Shown piece by piece: positions 52,802-60,206 of a DNA stretch of 64,000 bases. A model generated the notes under the pieces. It was not told where the DNA came from, searched no databases, and saw only the letters and a list, made by a program, of their open reading frames with translations. A program made the translations under genes and the position numbers. Numbering within the stretch: the stretch's first letter is position 1; every line of letters begins with the position of its first letter. The stretch comes from JAVJQS01 sp040218815 (lineage in GTDB: Bacteria; Bacteroidota; Bacteroidia; Flavobacteriales_E; Vicingaceae), in NCBI GenBank assembly GCA_040218815.1, contig JAVJQS010000006.1:1-64000 (forward strand), in the 5' to 3' direction.

Positions 52802-53605
52802 ATGGCATTTGATTTTCATAAAGATAAGCAGACCTACATCAACTACCAGCGTGAAAACGCAAGTAATTATGTAATCCCTTTTATTGAACGAAAATTACCG
52901 CTATTCGAAGGAATGCGCGTTATGGAAATTGGCTGTGCCGAAGGAGGTGTATTACAAGCATTTGTGAATAGAGGCTGTATTGGAACAGGAGTTGAGTTAT
53001 CTGCTGGAAGATATGAACGAGCAAAACAGGTTTTCGAGGAAGAGCTAAAGTCTGGGCAGGTAAGCTTAGTAAATAAAGATATTTATGCCGTAGACATAGC
53101 GGCCGAAATGCCCGAGCGTTTTGATTTAATTGTTTTGAAAGATGTGATTGAACACATTCACGACCAAGATAAAATTTTAAATAAGCTTCGTGAGTTTTTA
53201 AAACCAAATGGTCATATATTCTTTGGCTTTCCTCCATGGCAAATGCCTTTTGGTGGACATCAACAGATGGCAAAAAGTAAGATTTTAAGTAGGCTTCCCT
53301 ATTATCATTTATTACCCATGCCACTTTTCAAAGCAATGCTAAAGAGCTTTGGAGAGTCTGAGAAATCAGTAGATGATTTAGTGGAGATAAAAGAAACGGG
53401 CATCAGTATAGAACGTTTTCAAAAATTATTAAAAAAGAACCACTACTCTACCCAGTTAAAGGAATTCTATTTGATTAACCCTATTTATAAGTATAAGTTT
53501 AACTTGCAGGCAAGAGTGCAAAGCAGGGCACTTGCTGCTATTCCTTATTTAAGGAACTACTTGACCACCTGCATGTACTACTTGGTAAAGAAGGAAGAGA
53601 TTTAA
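52802..53605 (+). CDS. Class I SAM-dependent methyltransferase
   Basis: A 267-residue soluble methyltransferase. Motif I is MRVMEIGCAEGGVLQAFV (about 40-57), the acidic loop follows at TGVELSAGRYE, motif II/III is FDLIVLKDVIEHIHDQDKIL, and motif V is FLKPNGHIFFGFPPWQMPFGG. The C-terminal 100 residues are a mostly helical extension. The family resembles ubiquinone/menaquinone or small-molecule methyltransferases, but nothing here identifies the substrate. Transcribed alone away from the epimerase-like gene. Confidence 0.8.
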   Translation: MAFDFHKDKQTYINYQRENASNYVIPFIERKLPLFEGMRVMEIGCAEGGVLQAFVNRGCIGTGVELSAGRYERAKQVFEEELKSGQVSLVNKDIYAVDIAAEMPERFDLIVLKDVIEHIHDQDKILNKLREFLKPNGHIFFGFPPWQMPFGGHQQMAKSKILSRLPYYHLLPMPLFKAMLKSFGESEKSVDDLVEIKETGISIERFQKLLKKNHYSTQLKEFYLINPIYKYKFNLQARVQSRALAAIPYLRNYLTTCMYYLVKKEEI

Positions 53606-53758
53606 TCTCGCTATTTTAGGAAAAGTAACGCTGCTTTTATTCAGCTTTACTTTACCCTCTACCTATAAATAGTCGCTAAATTAATTTACAGACTAATCAC
53701 TACTAAAATAAACCAATCTCAAAATATTGATTATCAATATAGTACAACTTAAATTTCC

Positions 53759-53822
53759 TTAAATACATAATTTTCTTATGTATTTAATTTGTATACATTA
53801 GAATCTTATGTATATTTGCCCT
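53759..53822 (+). promoter_or_regulatory. PadR promoter with two ACAT-N9-ATGT operators
   Basis: The promoter is a full consensus match: TTTG (53788-53791), 19 bases, TATATTTG (53811-53818), then four bases to the ATG, so the message is probably leaderless. Two dyads with identical spacing flank and cover it: ACAT (53765-53768) N9 ATGT (53778-53781), inside a 12-bp perfect inverted repeat (53759-53770 with 53776-53787), and ACAT (53795-53798) N9 ATGT (53808-53811), which overlaps the -7 box. Their centres are 30 bases apart, three helical turns. PadR repressors use ATGT/ACAT dyads, so autoregulation is likely. Confidence 0.72.
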
Positions 53823-54167
53823 ATGTATTCATCAGAACTAATAAAAGGAACCCTAAAAACCATTGTTTTAAACTTATTGCGCGATAAGGGCAAAATGTAT
53901 GGTTATGAAATTACACAACGGGTTAAAGATTTAACAAACAATAAAATTCAAATAACCGAAGGTGCTTTGTATCCAACCCTTCATGCTTTAACAAAGAGTG
54001 GAGAATTGGAAACAGAAAAGCAGTACATCGGGAAGCGGGTGAGGAAGTACTACTCGCTCACCTCCCAAGGCCAAGAAACTGCGAGCCAAAAGGTAAATGA
54101 ACTAGCAGACTTTATGAATACTATGAAGTTTCTGTTAAATCTAGAACCCAAACTAGGAAATGCATAG
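53823..54167 (+). CDS. PadR family transcriptional regulator
   Basis: A 114-residue winged-helix regulator. The PadR core is clear: LIKGTLKTIVLNLLRDKGKMYGYEIT at the start, the recognition helix ITEGALYPTLHALTKSGELE and the wing around GKRVRKYYSLTSQG. The ATG at 53823 is preferred over that at 53808, because the latter lies inside the -7 box and only adds MYICP. It overlaps the next gene by eight bases. PadR proteins respond to small molecules or work with a partner gene; here the partner is the membrane protein behind it. Confidence 0.92.
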   Translation: MYSSELIKGTLKTIVLNLLRDKGKMYGYEITQRVKDLTNNKIQITEGALYPTLHALTKSGELETEKQYIGKRVRKYYSLTSQGQETASQKVNELADFMNTMKFLLNLEPKLGNA

Positions 54168-55263
54168 CTTAGGTAATAAAGAGTTCGATTTTATTAGTAG
54201 TGATCTGAAATCACGAGGGATTGTTTCGGAGGATTTACGGGACAATCTCTTGGATCACATTTGTTGTATCATAGAAAATGAGATAACTGTTGAGGATGAT
54301 TTTCAAGAATTCTATGAAGAAATACTTCCGCGATTTTTTGATAATGAATTGTCTGAAATACAGGTAGAAACCAACAATTTATTAAAATTTAAAAACTTTT
54401 ATATCATGAAAAAAATATTGAAATTTTCGGGAATAGCCACCGCGGTGTTGACCATACTGGGTGCCTTATTCAAAAGTATGCATTGGCCTGGAGCAGGAAT
54501 TCTAATTATATTAGGAGGCTTCTTTTTTAGCATCGTTTTTATGCCATTGCTATTAATCATAAAGTTTAGAGATGACGAATCAAAGTCTGAAAAATATGTC
54601 TTTGGTTTTGGTTTATTGCTCGCCATTGGACTAATCACTGGATTACTTTTTAAAATTATGCACTGGCCGCATGCCAATAATCTTATGTTTTATTCTACTT
54701 TAATCTTCACCTTTTTATTTGTTCCCATTTATTTTATAACAGGTATTAAGCAGGCAGAAAAGAAATTCAATGTTGCAGTAAATTCGGTTTTAATGCTTGC
54801 CTGCGGAGGAATATTTTACTCCATGTTTGATATGAGCTATAGTAGAAAGTATGTTCAGCTCATGGAACAAGAACATATCTATTTACACGAAAATGCAGAG
54901 AAACTAATGGCCTCCAATAATCGATTAGTGTCAGGGGGAGTTGAAGGGGGTGATGTTAATGAGTTTCATCAGCTAACTAAAGAATTAAATTCAAGCATTG
55001 AGGCTATAGCAGCGTGGATTACTAAGAGAAACTCTACCCGAGGAGTGCTTGAGATTTCTTCAGAAATTCAAGAAGAAATCTACCATTACAATTCACAATT
55101 GTCAGGTTTTAAACTAACTGAATTAGTCGCTATTGAAATTAATCCATTTGAACGATTACACGAACTAAAGCCTGAATTAGCGATGAGTGTGTTAGCTAGA
55201 GCCCAACAACAACTAGCTATAAACGAAAATTGTTACTTAACGGCTCAAAAAGTTAGGGAATAG
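54160..55263 (+). CDS. Membrane protein with helical N-terminal domain and duplicated GldL-like motif
   Basis: A 367-residue protein. Residues 1-60 are helical and acidic (FISSDLKSRGIVSEDLRDN, then LLDHICCIIENEI), resembling the HAAS-type domain that accompanies PadR regulators. About four membrane helices follow at 80-200, grouped in two hairpins, each with the FKxMHWP motif: LFKSMHWPGAGILII and LFKIMHWPHANNLMFY. The same motif occurs in the first helix hairpin of the gliding protein GldL, but GldL is shorter and the neighbours are not gliding genes. The C-terminal 150 residues are helical and probably soluble. A strong hairpin terminator follows. Co-translated with PadR. Confidence 0.72.
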   Translation: MHSLGNKEFDFISSDLKSRGIVSEDLRDNLLDHICCIIENEITVEDDFQEFYEEILPRFFDNELSEIQVETNNLLKFKNFYIMKKILKFSGIATAVLTILGALFKSMHWPGAGILIILGGFFFSIVFMPLLLIIKFRDDESKSEKYVFGFGLLLAIGLITGLLFKIMHWPHANNLMFYSTLIFTFLFVPIYFITGIKQAEKKFNVAVNSVLMLACGGIFYSMFDMSYSRKYVQLMEQEHIYLHENAEKLMASNNRLVSGGVEGGDVNEFHQLTKELNSSIEAIAAWITKRNSTRGVLEISSEIQEEIYHYNSQLSGFKLTELVAIEINPFERLHELKPELAMSVLARAQQQLAINENCYLTAQKVRE

Positions 55264-55296
55264 TACCATTTTAGTTAAACAATGTTCTATCTCTAA

Positions 55297-55330
55297 AAAA
55301 GCTTCGAGTTCATCGAAGCTTTTGCTTTTA
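55297..55330 (+). terminator. Rho-independent terminator of the PadR operon
   Basis: AAAAGCTTCGA (55297-55307) and TCGAAGCTTTT (55313-55323) form an 11-bp perfect stem with a five-base loop, then a short T-rich tail. It lies 33 bases after the stop codon. Confidence 0.85.
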
Positions 55331-55425
55331 GCTGAATTCCTTTATTATCCAAGCTATTTTCAAAAGTCAAAAATTAAAGAATGAACTATTCAGGTATTTA
55401 TTTATTCAACTATTCAGAGATTAAA

Positions 55426-55971
55426 CTATAGCTTCACCTTAAGCCCTACACTCATCAAAAAGCCATTAGAGTATATTGGTTCAGCAGGTAATTTATCGGC
55501 TGTTGCTCCAGTGCCTATTCCCCCTGCCTCTATGAAGTAGCAAAATCCATCATAAAAATAAAATTCAAAGCCAAAAATACCATAACCTCCAATATCTAGA
55601 TCACTTGAAGATATCTTAGAAGCTGGAAAAATCCCAATCACTCCACCTTCACCATACAAGGCAATAGCATCGCTAATTTTATAACTTGCTGAAGAGAATC
55701 CCAACATGATGTTTGCATAAGGCTCCCAGTCAGTTTTAAATTCATCGTTCACATATTCATTAAACATCGCGTTTGCTCGCAAACGAATACACATGGATTC
55801 ATTAAAGAAGTTAGGACTTGAAAGATTCACCCCTAATCCAAAATCATTTTGATACTGATTGAGCTGAAATCCAAATCCTAAGCCACTCTTCTCTTCCGGT
55901 TGCGCTTTTACTTCACTTGAAAAAGATAAAACAATGCATAAGAGAATTATCGATCTAATTTTATTTTTCAT
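55426..55971 (-). CDS. Outer-membrane beta-barrel protein, last gene of the winged-helix operon
   Basis: A 181-residue exported protein with a signal peptide (about 1-23, ends EVKAQ) and strongly amphipathic strands (GLGFGFQLNQYQNDFGLGVN, ANIMLGFSSASYKISDAIAL) of an OmpW/Omp_b-brl type barrel. Function unknown; no binding motif is evident. It is 36 bases downstream of the 60-residue membrane protein on the same strand. No terminator hairpin for it was found, only an ACTATTCAG direct repeat in the short gap towards the PadR terminator. Confidence 0.62.
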   Translation of the reverse strand: MKNKIRSIILLCIVLSFSSEVKAQPEEKSGLGFGFQLNQYQNDFGLGVNLSSPNFFNESMCIRLRANAMFNEYVNDEFKTDWEPYANIMLGFSSASYKISDAIALYGEGGVIGIFPASKISSSDLDIGGYGIFGFEFYFYDGFCYFIEAGGIGTGATADKLPAEPIYSNGFLMSVGLKVKL

Positions 55972-56007
55972 TTTATATAGTTTTTAATTAAATTCAATTA
56001 GCTAAGA

Positions 56008-56190
56008 TCAGTTGCTTTTAAATCTTATCAGGGCCATGCCTAAAAAACCTACACCCATTCCAATAGCACCTCCAACTTTTACGTTATTAAAGTACATTCC
56101 TATTCCTGCACCAATAAACATGCAGCCTACGAAGACTAGTCCCCCGATTGCAGCGCCATTTCCTTTTTTACTCTTTTCTTGATTCTCCAT
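56008..56190 (-). CDS. 60-residue small membrane protein
   Basis: A small protein with an acidic/basic start (ENQEKSKKGNG) and two hydrophobic helices rich in Gly (about 13-33 and 38-55: AIGGLVFVGCMFIGAGIGMY and VGGAIGMGVGFLGMALI). It sits five bases behind the winged-helix regulator gene, consistent with the same operon. The family is not recognised; it looks like a dimerising glycine-zipper peptide. Confidence 0.62.
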   Translation of the reverse strand: MENQEKSKKGNGAAIGGLVFVGCMFIGAGIGMYFNNVKVGGAIGMGVGFLGMALIRFKSN

Positions 56191-56195
56191 GATTT

Positions 56196-56480
56196 CTATT
56201 TATTAATATAAGTTTTTAAATGTTTCACATAGTCTTCAAATGCACCAACTCCTTTTTGCGTAATTGAACAAGTCGTTAGCGGACGTTTTCCTTTAAAGGA
56301 TTTTTTAATGGTGATATAGCCTGCTTTTTCTAATTTATCTAACTGAACACTCAGATTTCCAGCTGTAGCTTCCGTTTTTTCCTTTATAAACACAAAATCT
56401 GCTGACTCCAATCCAATCAAAAGAGAAACCACCGCTAGCCTTAACTGGGAGTGCAATATGGGATTTAAGGGCTTAAACAT
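56196..56480 (-). CDS. Winged-helix transcriptional regulator (PF13601-like)
   Basis: A 94-residue single-domain regulator resembling the ArsR/MarR-like winged-helix family often written as HTH_27. Core segments: ILHSQLRLAVVSLLIGLESA, the recognition helix EATAGNLSVQLDKLEKAGY, then the wing FKGKRPLTTCSITQKG. No metal-binding cysteines are present. It overlaps the gene for a five- to six-helix membrane protein by eight bases, so the two are translated together, and it probably controls their shared promoter. Confidence 0.88.
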   Translation of the reverse strand: MFKPLNPILHSQLRLAVVSLLIGLESADFVFIKEKTEATAGNLSVQLDKLEKAGYITIKKSFKGKRPLTTCSITQKGVGAFEDYVKHLKTYINK

Positions 56481-57054
56481 TTTCTTCCTTTTTAGCTGCT
56501 AATAGGTGTCCGGGAATTAAATAAGAGACTACAATTGCTGTCGCTAATAAAATAAGTTGATCTGAGAAGTTCACATAAACCGCAATAGAACCAATTACCC
56601 AACAGGCAATGCCTCCAATAACTAAGGGTTTAAATTTTAGGATTCCTCCACTAACAAATGTTCCAATACCATAAAGGAAGATGAGAATGGGGTATGCCAC
56701 CAATGGTCCTAGTTTAATCATTGCAATTAATACAACAAATAAGGTAATCCCAACAGCTCCCCATAAATAACCCATTGCACGATCGACATACGTTTTTATA
56801 GTAGCCTTTTTCTCTTGTCTAAACCCAACTATTCCACTAATTATTCCACCAAGCGCCATTAAAATAGGCCATGCAATCCAATGATTTTGATAGCTGGTAT
56901 AATTAAGCAATATAAAATGGCAGGCTGCTGCTATAAGTACTAACCAGCCCCAAATCAAATAATAAATACTGCCTTCACTAGCTTTAACCTTAGCACTTGC
57001 AATCATTTCTTCAATCAATTTCAATTGTTTTTCACCTGTATTTTGTGTTTCCAT
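56473..57054 (-). CDS. Multi-pass membrane protein of unknown function
   Basis: A 193-residue protein with a charged start (LKLIEEMIASAKVKASEG) and five to six membrane helices between 27 and 182 (YYLIWGWLVLIAAACHFILL, VGITLFVVLIAMIKLGPLVA and later ones). It is the first gene of the operon regulator / small membrane protein / barrel. The MIASAKVKASEGSIYYLIWG segment is common to small membrane proteins found with winged-helix regulators in Bacteroidota, so a regulatory or sensing partnership is possible, but no function is established. Confidence 0.65.
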   Translation of the reverse strand: METQNTGEKQLKLIEEMIASAKVKASEGSIYYLIWGWLVLIAAACHFILLNYTSYQNHWIAWPILMALGGIISGIVGFRQEKKATIKTYVDRAMGYLWGAVGITLFVVLIAMIKLGPLVAYPILIFLYGIGTFVSGGILKFKPLVIGGIACWVIGSIAVYVNFSDQLILLATAIVVSYLIPGHLLAAKKEENV

Positions 57055-57071
57055 AACTTATAAATTTATTG

Positions 57072-57103
57072 CAAATATAAAGTAGTTTATAACATAAACC
57101 AAA
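57072..57103 (-). promoter_or_regulatory. Consensus promoter of the winged-helix operon with an inverted repeat in the spacer
   Basis: On the minus strand TTTG (57103-57100), 20 bases, TATATTTG (57079-57072) is a full Bacteroidota consensus, with a 17-base leader to the ATG at 57054. The spacer holds GTTTAT-N3-ATAAAC (57085-57099), a 6-bp-arm dyad, a good site for the operon-encoded regulator. Confidence 0.7.
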
Positions 57104-57112
57104 TAATTCTAA

Positions 57113-57141
57113 AAAAAAGGAATGTAATGCATTCCTTTTTT
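57113..57141 (-). terminator. Rho-independent terminator of sucC
   Basis: The stem AAAAAAGGAATG / CATTCCTTTTTT (57113-57124 with 57130-57141) lies eight bases beyond the sucC stop, and on the minus strand it is followed by a T-run. The same hairpin has T-richness on both strands. Confidence 0.85.
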
Positions 57142-57149
57142 AAATTCGA

Positions 57150-58340
57150 TTAAGCTAAAACCTCTTTTACTTGATCTGCAGCTTCTTGTAACAAAATAGC
57201 TGAATGAACCTTCAATCCCGATTCATCAATAATTTTCTTTGCCTCCTCAGCATTGGTTCCCTGTAATCGAACAATAATCGGAACAGGAATCTCACCAATA
57301 TTTTTATAGGCATCCACTACTCCTTGCGCAACCCTGTCGCAACGAACAATTCCACCAAAAATATTAACAAGAATGGCTTCAACATTTGGATCTTTTAAAA
57401 TGATTCTAAATGCTTTTTCAACACGCTCTGCATTAGCTGTACCTCCAACATCTAGAAAGTTAGCTGGATTTCCACCGCTTAACTTAATAATGTCCATTGT
57501 TGCCATTGCCAAGCCCGCTCCATTTACCATGCAGCCAACATTACCGTCTAAGTTAACAAAGTTTAGTCCTGCTTCACCTGCTTCAACTTCAGTAGCGTCC
57601 TCTTCTCGCTTATCACGCATTTCTGCTAAATCCTTGTGACGGTATAAAGCATTGTCATCTAAAGTTACTTTAGAATCAACCGCTATAATTTTTTCATCTG
57701 ATGTTTTTAAAACCGGATTGATTTCAAATAAACTTGAATCCATTTGCTCGTAGGCTTTGTATAATGAAAAAACAAACTTTGTCATTTCTTTAAACGCCTG
57801 ACCTGAAAGCCCTAGGTTAAATGCAATCTTACGTGCTTGAAAACCTTGTAAGCCAACTGCTGGGTCAATTTCTTCATGAAAAATAAGGTGAGGAGTCTTT
57901 TCAGCTACTGCTTCAATGTCCATTCCACCTTCAGTAGAATACATGATCATGTTTTTACCAGTTCCCCGATTAAGCAATACACTCATGTAATATTCTTCAG
58001 TTTCATTTTCCCCTGGATAATATACATCTTGAGCAACTAACACTTGGTGTACTTTTTTCCCTTCGGCTGAAGTTTGTGGAGTAACCAATTGCATACCGAT
58101 GATTTCACCTGCTATCTTTTTTACCTCATCTAAAGATTTTGCCAACTTCACTCCACCGCCTTTTCCTCGTCCTCCGGCGTGAACCTGAGCTTTTATAACC
58201 CACCATTCAGTTCCTGTTTGCTCAGTCAGTTTTTTAGCCGCTTCTACTGCTTCATCAGCAGTTTGAGCAACAATTCCTTCTTGTATGGCAACGCCATAAC
58301 TCTTCAATGTTTCTTTTGCTTGATATTCGTGAATATTCAT
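57150..58340 (-). CDS. sucC: Succinyl-CoA synthetase, beta subunit
   Basis: A 396-residue ATP-grasp subunit of succinyl-CoA ligase (ADP- or GDP-forming), a TCA-cycle enzyme. N-terminal MNIHEYQAKETLKSYGVAI is the classical start; IKAQVHAGGRGKGGGVKLAK is the nucleotide part; later NLDGNVGCMVNGAGLAMATM and LDVGGTANAERVEKAF, and the C-terminal VNIFGGIVRCDRVAQGVV, are standard. The alpha subunit (sucD) is not adjacent, which is unlike E. coli but common in this phylum. A -7 box TACTTTTG lies 26 bases before the ATG, and a terminator follows the stop. Confidence 0.96.
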   Translation of the reverse strand: MNIHEYQAKETLKSYGVAIQEGIVAQTADEAVEAAKKLTEQTGTEWWVIKAQVHAGGRGKGGGVKLAKSLDEVKKIAGEIIGMQLVTPQTSAEGKKVHQVLVAQDVYYPGENETEEYYMSVLLNRGTGKNMIMYSTEGGMDIEAVAEKTPHLIFHEEIDPAVGLQGFQARKIAFNLGLSGQAFKEMTKFVFSLYKAYEQMDSSLFEINPVLKTSDEKIIAVDSKVTLDDNALYRHKDLAEMRDKREEDATEVEAGEAGLNFVNLDGNVGCMVNGAGLAMATMDIIKLSGGNPANFLDVGGTANAERVEKAFRIILKDPNVEAILVNIFGGIVRCDRVAQGVVDAYKNIGEIPVPIIVRLQGTNAEEAKKIIDESGLKVHSAILLQEAADQVKEVLA

Positions 58341-58366
58341 CCGATTATTTTTTCATTTATGGTTTT

Positions 58367-58374
58367 CAAAAGTA
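58367..58374 (-). promoter_or_regulatory. -7 box (TACTTTTG) of sucC
   Basis: Minus-strand TACTTTTG fits TAnnTTTG with a 26-base leader to the sucC start. TTTG also occurs at 58391-58388 but only 13 bases away, shorter than the normal spacing. Confidence 0.42.
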
Positions 58375-58453
58375 GTCCTTTTACACTCAAATAAAAAGCA
58401 TTTAATTCATCTAAAATTTGTGGATTCTTTACTTTAGCTAAAATTTAATCGGA

Positions 58454-59104
58454 TTGATAACAGCACAAAATATTCATAAAAGTTACGAAGATCTTGAGGT
58501 ACTCAAGGGAGTTGACATTACCATAGAAGAAGCTGAAATTGTTTCGATTGTCGGAAGTTCAGGAGCAGGAAAAACAACCTTGCTTCAAGTTCTAGGAACC
58601 CTAAGTTCTACTGACAAGGGAAAGGTGTTGTATGACAATGTCGAAATCACAAGCTTCTCAACAAATAAATTAGCTGAATTTCGAAACAGAAACATCGGGT
58701 TTGTTTTTCAATTTCATCACCTTCTAGCAGAATTCAATGCACTAGAAAACGTGATGATGCCTGCACTTATAAAAGGAGATTCTAAGAAAACAGCTGAGCA
58801 GAAAGGGCGACAGATTTTAGATCGATTGGGTTTAAGTAAACGAATGACGCACAAACCATCAGAGCTTTCAGGAGGAGAGCAACAACGTGTTGCTACGGCG
58901 CGAGCACTTATAAATAACCCTAAGGTGATTTTTGCAGATGAGCCTTCTGGTAATTTGGACAGTAAAAATGCCGAGCAATTACACAACTTATTTTTTGAGT
59001 TAAGAAAAGAGTTTCAGCAAGCCTTTGTTATTGTCACTCATGACAATCAGTTAGCCGACCTTTGTGATAAGAAGTATGTAATGGAGGATGGACTGATTAT
59101 TTGA
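58454..59104 (+). CDS. lolD: LolD-like ABC transporter ATP-binding protein
   Basis: A 216-residue ABC ATPase of the LolD/MacB group, which powers lipoprotein release or peptide export from the inner membrane. Walker A is VGSSGAGKTTL, the Q-loop follows in FVFQFHHLLAEFNALENV, the signature is LSGGEQQRVATARAL, Walker B is KVIFADEPSGNLDSKN and the switch histidine is in IVTHDNQLA. The TTG start at 58454 fits the family start MITAQNIHKSYEDLEVL. The partner permease (LolC/E-like) is not in the window. It ends in the heptamer array and shared terminator before rnpB. Confidence 0.88.
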   Translation: MITAQNIHKSYEDLEVLKGVDITIEEAEIVSIVGSSGAGKTTLLQVLGTLSSTDKGKVLYDNVEITSFSTNKLAEFRNRNIGFVFQFHHLLAEFNALENVMMPALIKGDSKKTAEQKGRQILDRLGLSKRMTHKPSELSGGEQQRVATARALINNPKVIFADEPSGNLDSKNAEQLHNLFFELRKEFQQAFVIVTHDNQLADLCDKKYVMEDGLII

Positions 59105-59122
59105 TCATGGCAACTGTAAGCT

Positions 59123-59157
59123 TCAATTATCCATTATCATTTGTCAATTATCAATTA
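59123..59157. repeat. Five-unit degenerate heptamer array (TCAATTA family)
   Basis: On the plus strand the units are TCAATTA, TCCATTA, TCATTTG, TCAATTA, TCAATTA without gaps. Read on the minus strand they are TAATTGA, TAATTGA, CAAATGA, TAATGGA, TAATTGA, and TAATGGA is the unit of the array at 16464. The array sits between the LolD-like gene and its terminator. Confidence 0.75.
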
Positions 59158-59199
59158 AAAAAAGCCCTGCTTCTACATTCGTAAAAACAGGACTTTTTT
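59157..59199. terminator. Bidirectional terminator between the LolD-like gene and rnpB
   Basis: AGCCCTG (59163-59169) pairs with CAGGACT (59188-59194, one G-U pair). The stem is bounded by seven A on the left and six T on the right, so both strands give a stem followed by a T-run: for the ABC gene on plus and the RNase P RNA on minus. Confidence 0.8.
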
Positions 59200-59204
59200 A
59201 TAAA

Positions 59205-59541
59205 TAAATAAATCTATAAGCCAGATTCTGTTTTCGATAAAAATCGAAATTCTATCATTTATCTAAGCAGTCTACCCTCCGAAAGAGCGAGCAACTCTAA
59301 TTTCGGTTTATTTGACCTTGCAGCCCAAAAGGTTTTCTTAGCCTCATTGGTTACCCGTTGAGCGGTGAGCTCTTACCTCGCCTTTTCACCCTTATCCGCC
59401 TGAGGCGGACGGTTTATTTTCTGTAGCACTATCTGTTATCACCTAAGAAGTGACACCCTTATTTTCATAAGGTATGGCGCTCTTTGCTGTCCGGACTTTC
59501 CTCTTTCTGAATTAACAAAAAGCGATAGAACGATTTATTCT
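59205..59541 (-). ncRNA. rnpB: RNase P RNA (bacterial class A)
   Basis: The catalytic RNA that removes 5' leaders from tRNA precursors. On the minus strand the first universally conserved block GAGGAAAGTCCGGAC is at 59503-59489, GAGGGTAGACTGC at 59279-59267, and ACAGAATCTGGCTTATAG near the 3' end at 59232-59215. The termini close as helix P1: GAATAAATC (59540-59532) with GATTTATTT (59214-59206). A GC-rich hairpin, TCCGCC-TCA-GGCGGA (59409-59395), fills the P12 region. Ends are set from the P1 pairing and could be off by a few bases; the length of about 337 nt fits the class. Confidence 0.93.
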
Positions 59542-59604
59542 CTGCAAAGTTATGCTAAAAATTAGTTTTAACCTTTCACACTTTCAGTGAGCCACAATGC
59601 TGTT

Positions 59605-60159
59605 TTACTTAACATCCTTAAACTGATGAATAATGACTTCGGTTGCTCCTGATCCAAAATGATTATATGATCCATCAAAGTATTCCACTGTAGGATATTT
59701 GGAACTGAGTAAGGCTCTTAATTGCTCACGCAATATTCCCTTGCCTACACCATGTACAAAAACTAATTGTCGAATTCGTTTTACACCTGCAGTAGCCAAT
59801 ACTTGTTGCACGTAATCTAATTGATAGCTCAAGATATCGTGGAGTGTTTCAAAGTTTTTATTTGGCGCTAGCTCTTCAATGTGTAAATCAATCACTGGTT
59901 TTTTCCCAATCAATTGAATAAGCTTTCTTATCGGAAACTCACCAGTTAGTTCAACCGATTGCTCCAACTCTAGTTCAAGCTTTTTTCGTTCAAATTCTAC
60001 CAATCCACCATCCCCAATTTTGAGCAATTGGCTTTTTTCGTAAGTGTATTCAAAACCGTCTTCACAGCAAACTACTACCAAAGTATTGTCGACTGAAAGA
60101 ACTTCTCCTTTTAAGGCCTCATCAATTACTTCTACTCGGTCACCAGGACTTAAATCCAT
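59605..60159 (-). CDS. Smr-domain protein (short DUF2027-like)
   Basis: A 184-residue protein. The N-terminus (LSPGDRVEVIDEALKGEVLS) is a small beta-barrel like that at the start of DUF2027 proteins, followed by a helical linker and a C-terminal Smr domain at about 90-184: DLHIEELAPN and the core FVHGVGKGILREQLRALL. Smr domains are nucleases in MutS2; the D-L-H and H-G-x-G-x-G-x-L motifs are both here, so nuclease or nucleic-acid binding activity is likely. Usual DUF2027 proteins are about 340 residues, so this is a shorter version. Divergent from the Nudix gene. Confidence 0.78.
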   Translation of the reverse strand: MDLSPGDRVEVIDEALKGEVLSVDNTLVVVCCEDGFEYTYEKSQLLKIGDGGLVEFERKKLELELEQSVELTGEFPIRKLIQLIGKKPVIDLHIEELAPNKNFETLHDILSYQLDYVQQVLATAGVKRIRQLVFVHGVGKGILREQLRALLSSKYPTVEYFDGSYNHFGSGATEVIIHQFKDVK

Positions 60160-60170
60160 TTAATTATTGA

Positions 60171-60186
60171 TTATTTTGCAAAAGTA
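60171..60186. promoter_or_regulatory. Back-to-back -7 boxes of the Smr and Nudix genes
   Basis: On the minus strand TACTTTTG (60186-60179) is a full TAnnTTTG match with a 19-base leader to the Smr gene. On the plus strand the adjacent TTATTTTG (60171-60178) is one base from consensus with a 28-base leader to the Nudix gene. The two boxes abut, so only one polymerase could occupy the site at a time. Confidence 0.45.
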
Positions 60187-60206
60187 TTCATTGATTTATA
60201 AACTAA

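Noticed and set aside
54160..55263. The protein as true GldL
   Set aside because: It is much longer, the neighbours gldK, gldM and gldN are absent, and only the FKxMHWP hairpin is shared.
55380..55425. Direct repeat ACTATTCAG twice near the barrel gene end
   Set aside because: Nine bases repeated once in AT-rich DNA can be chance and shows no seven-base periodicity.
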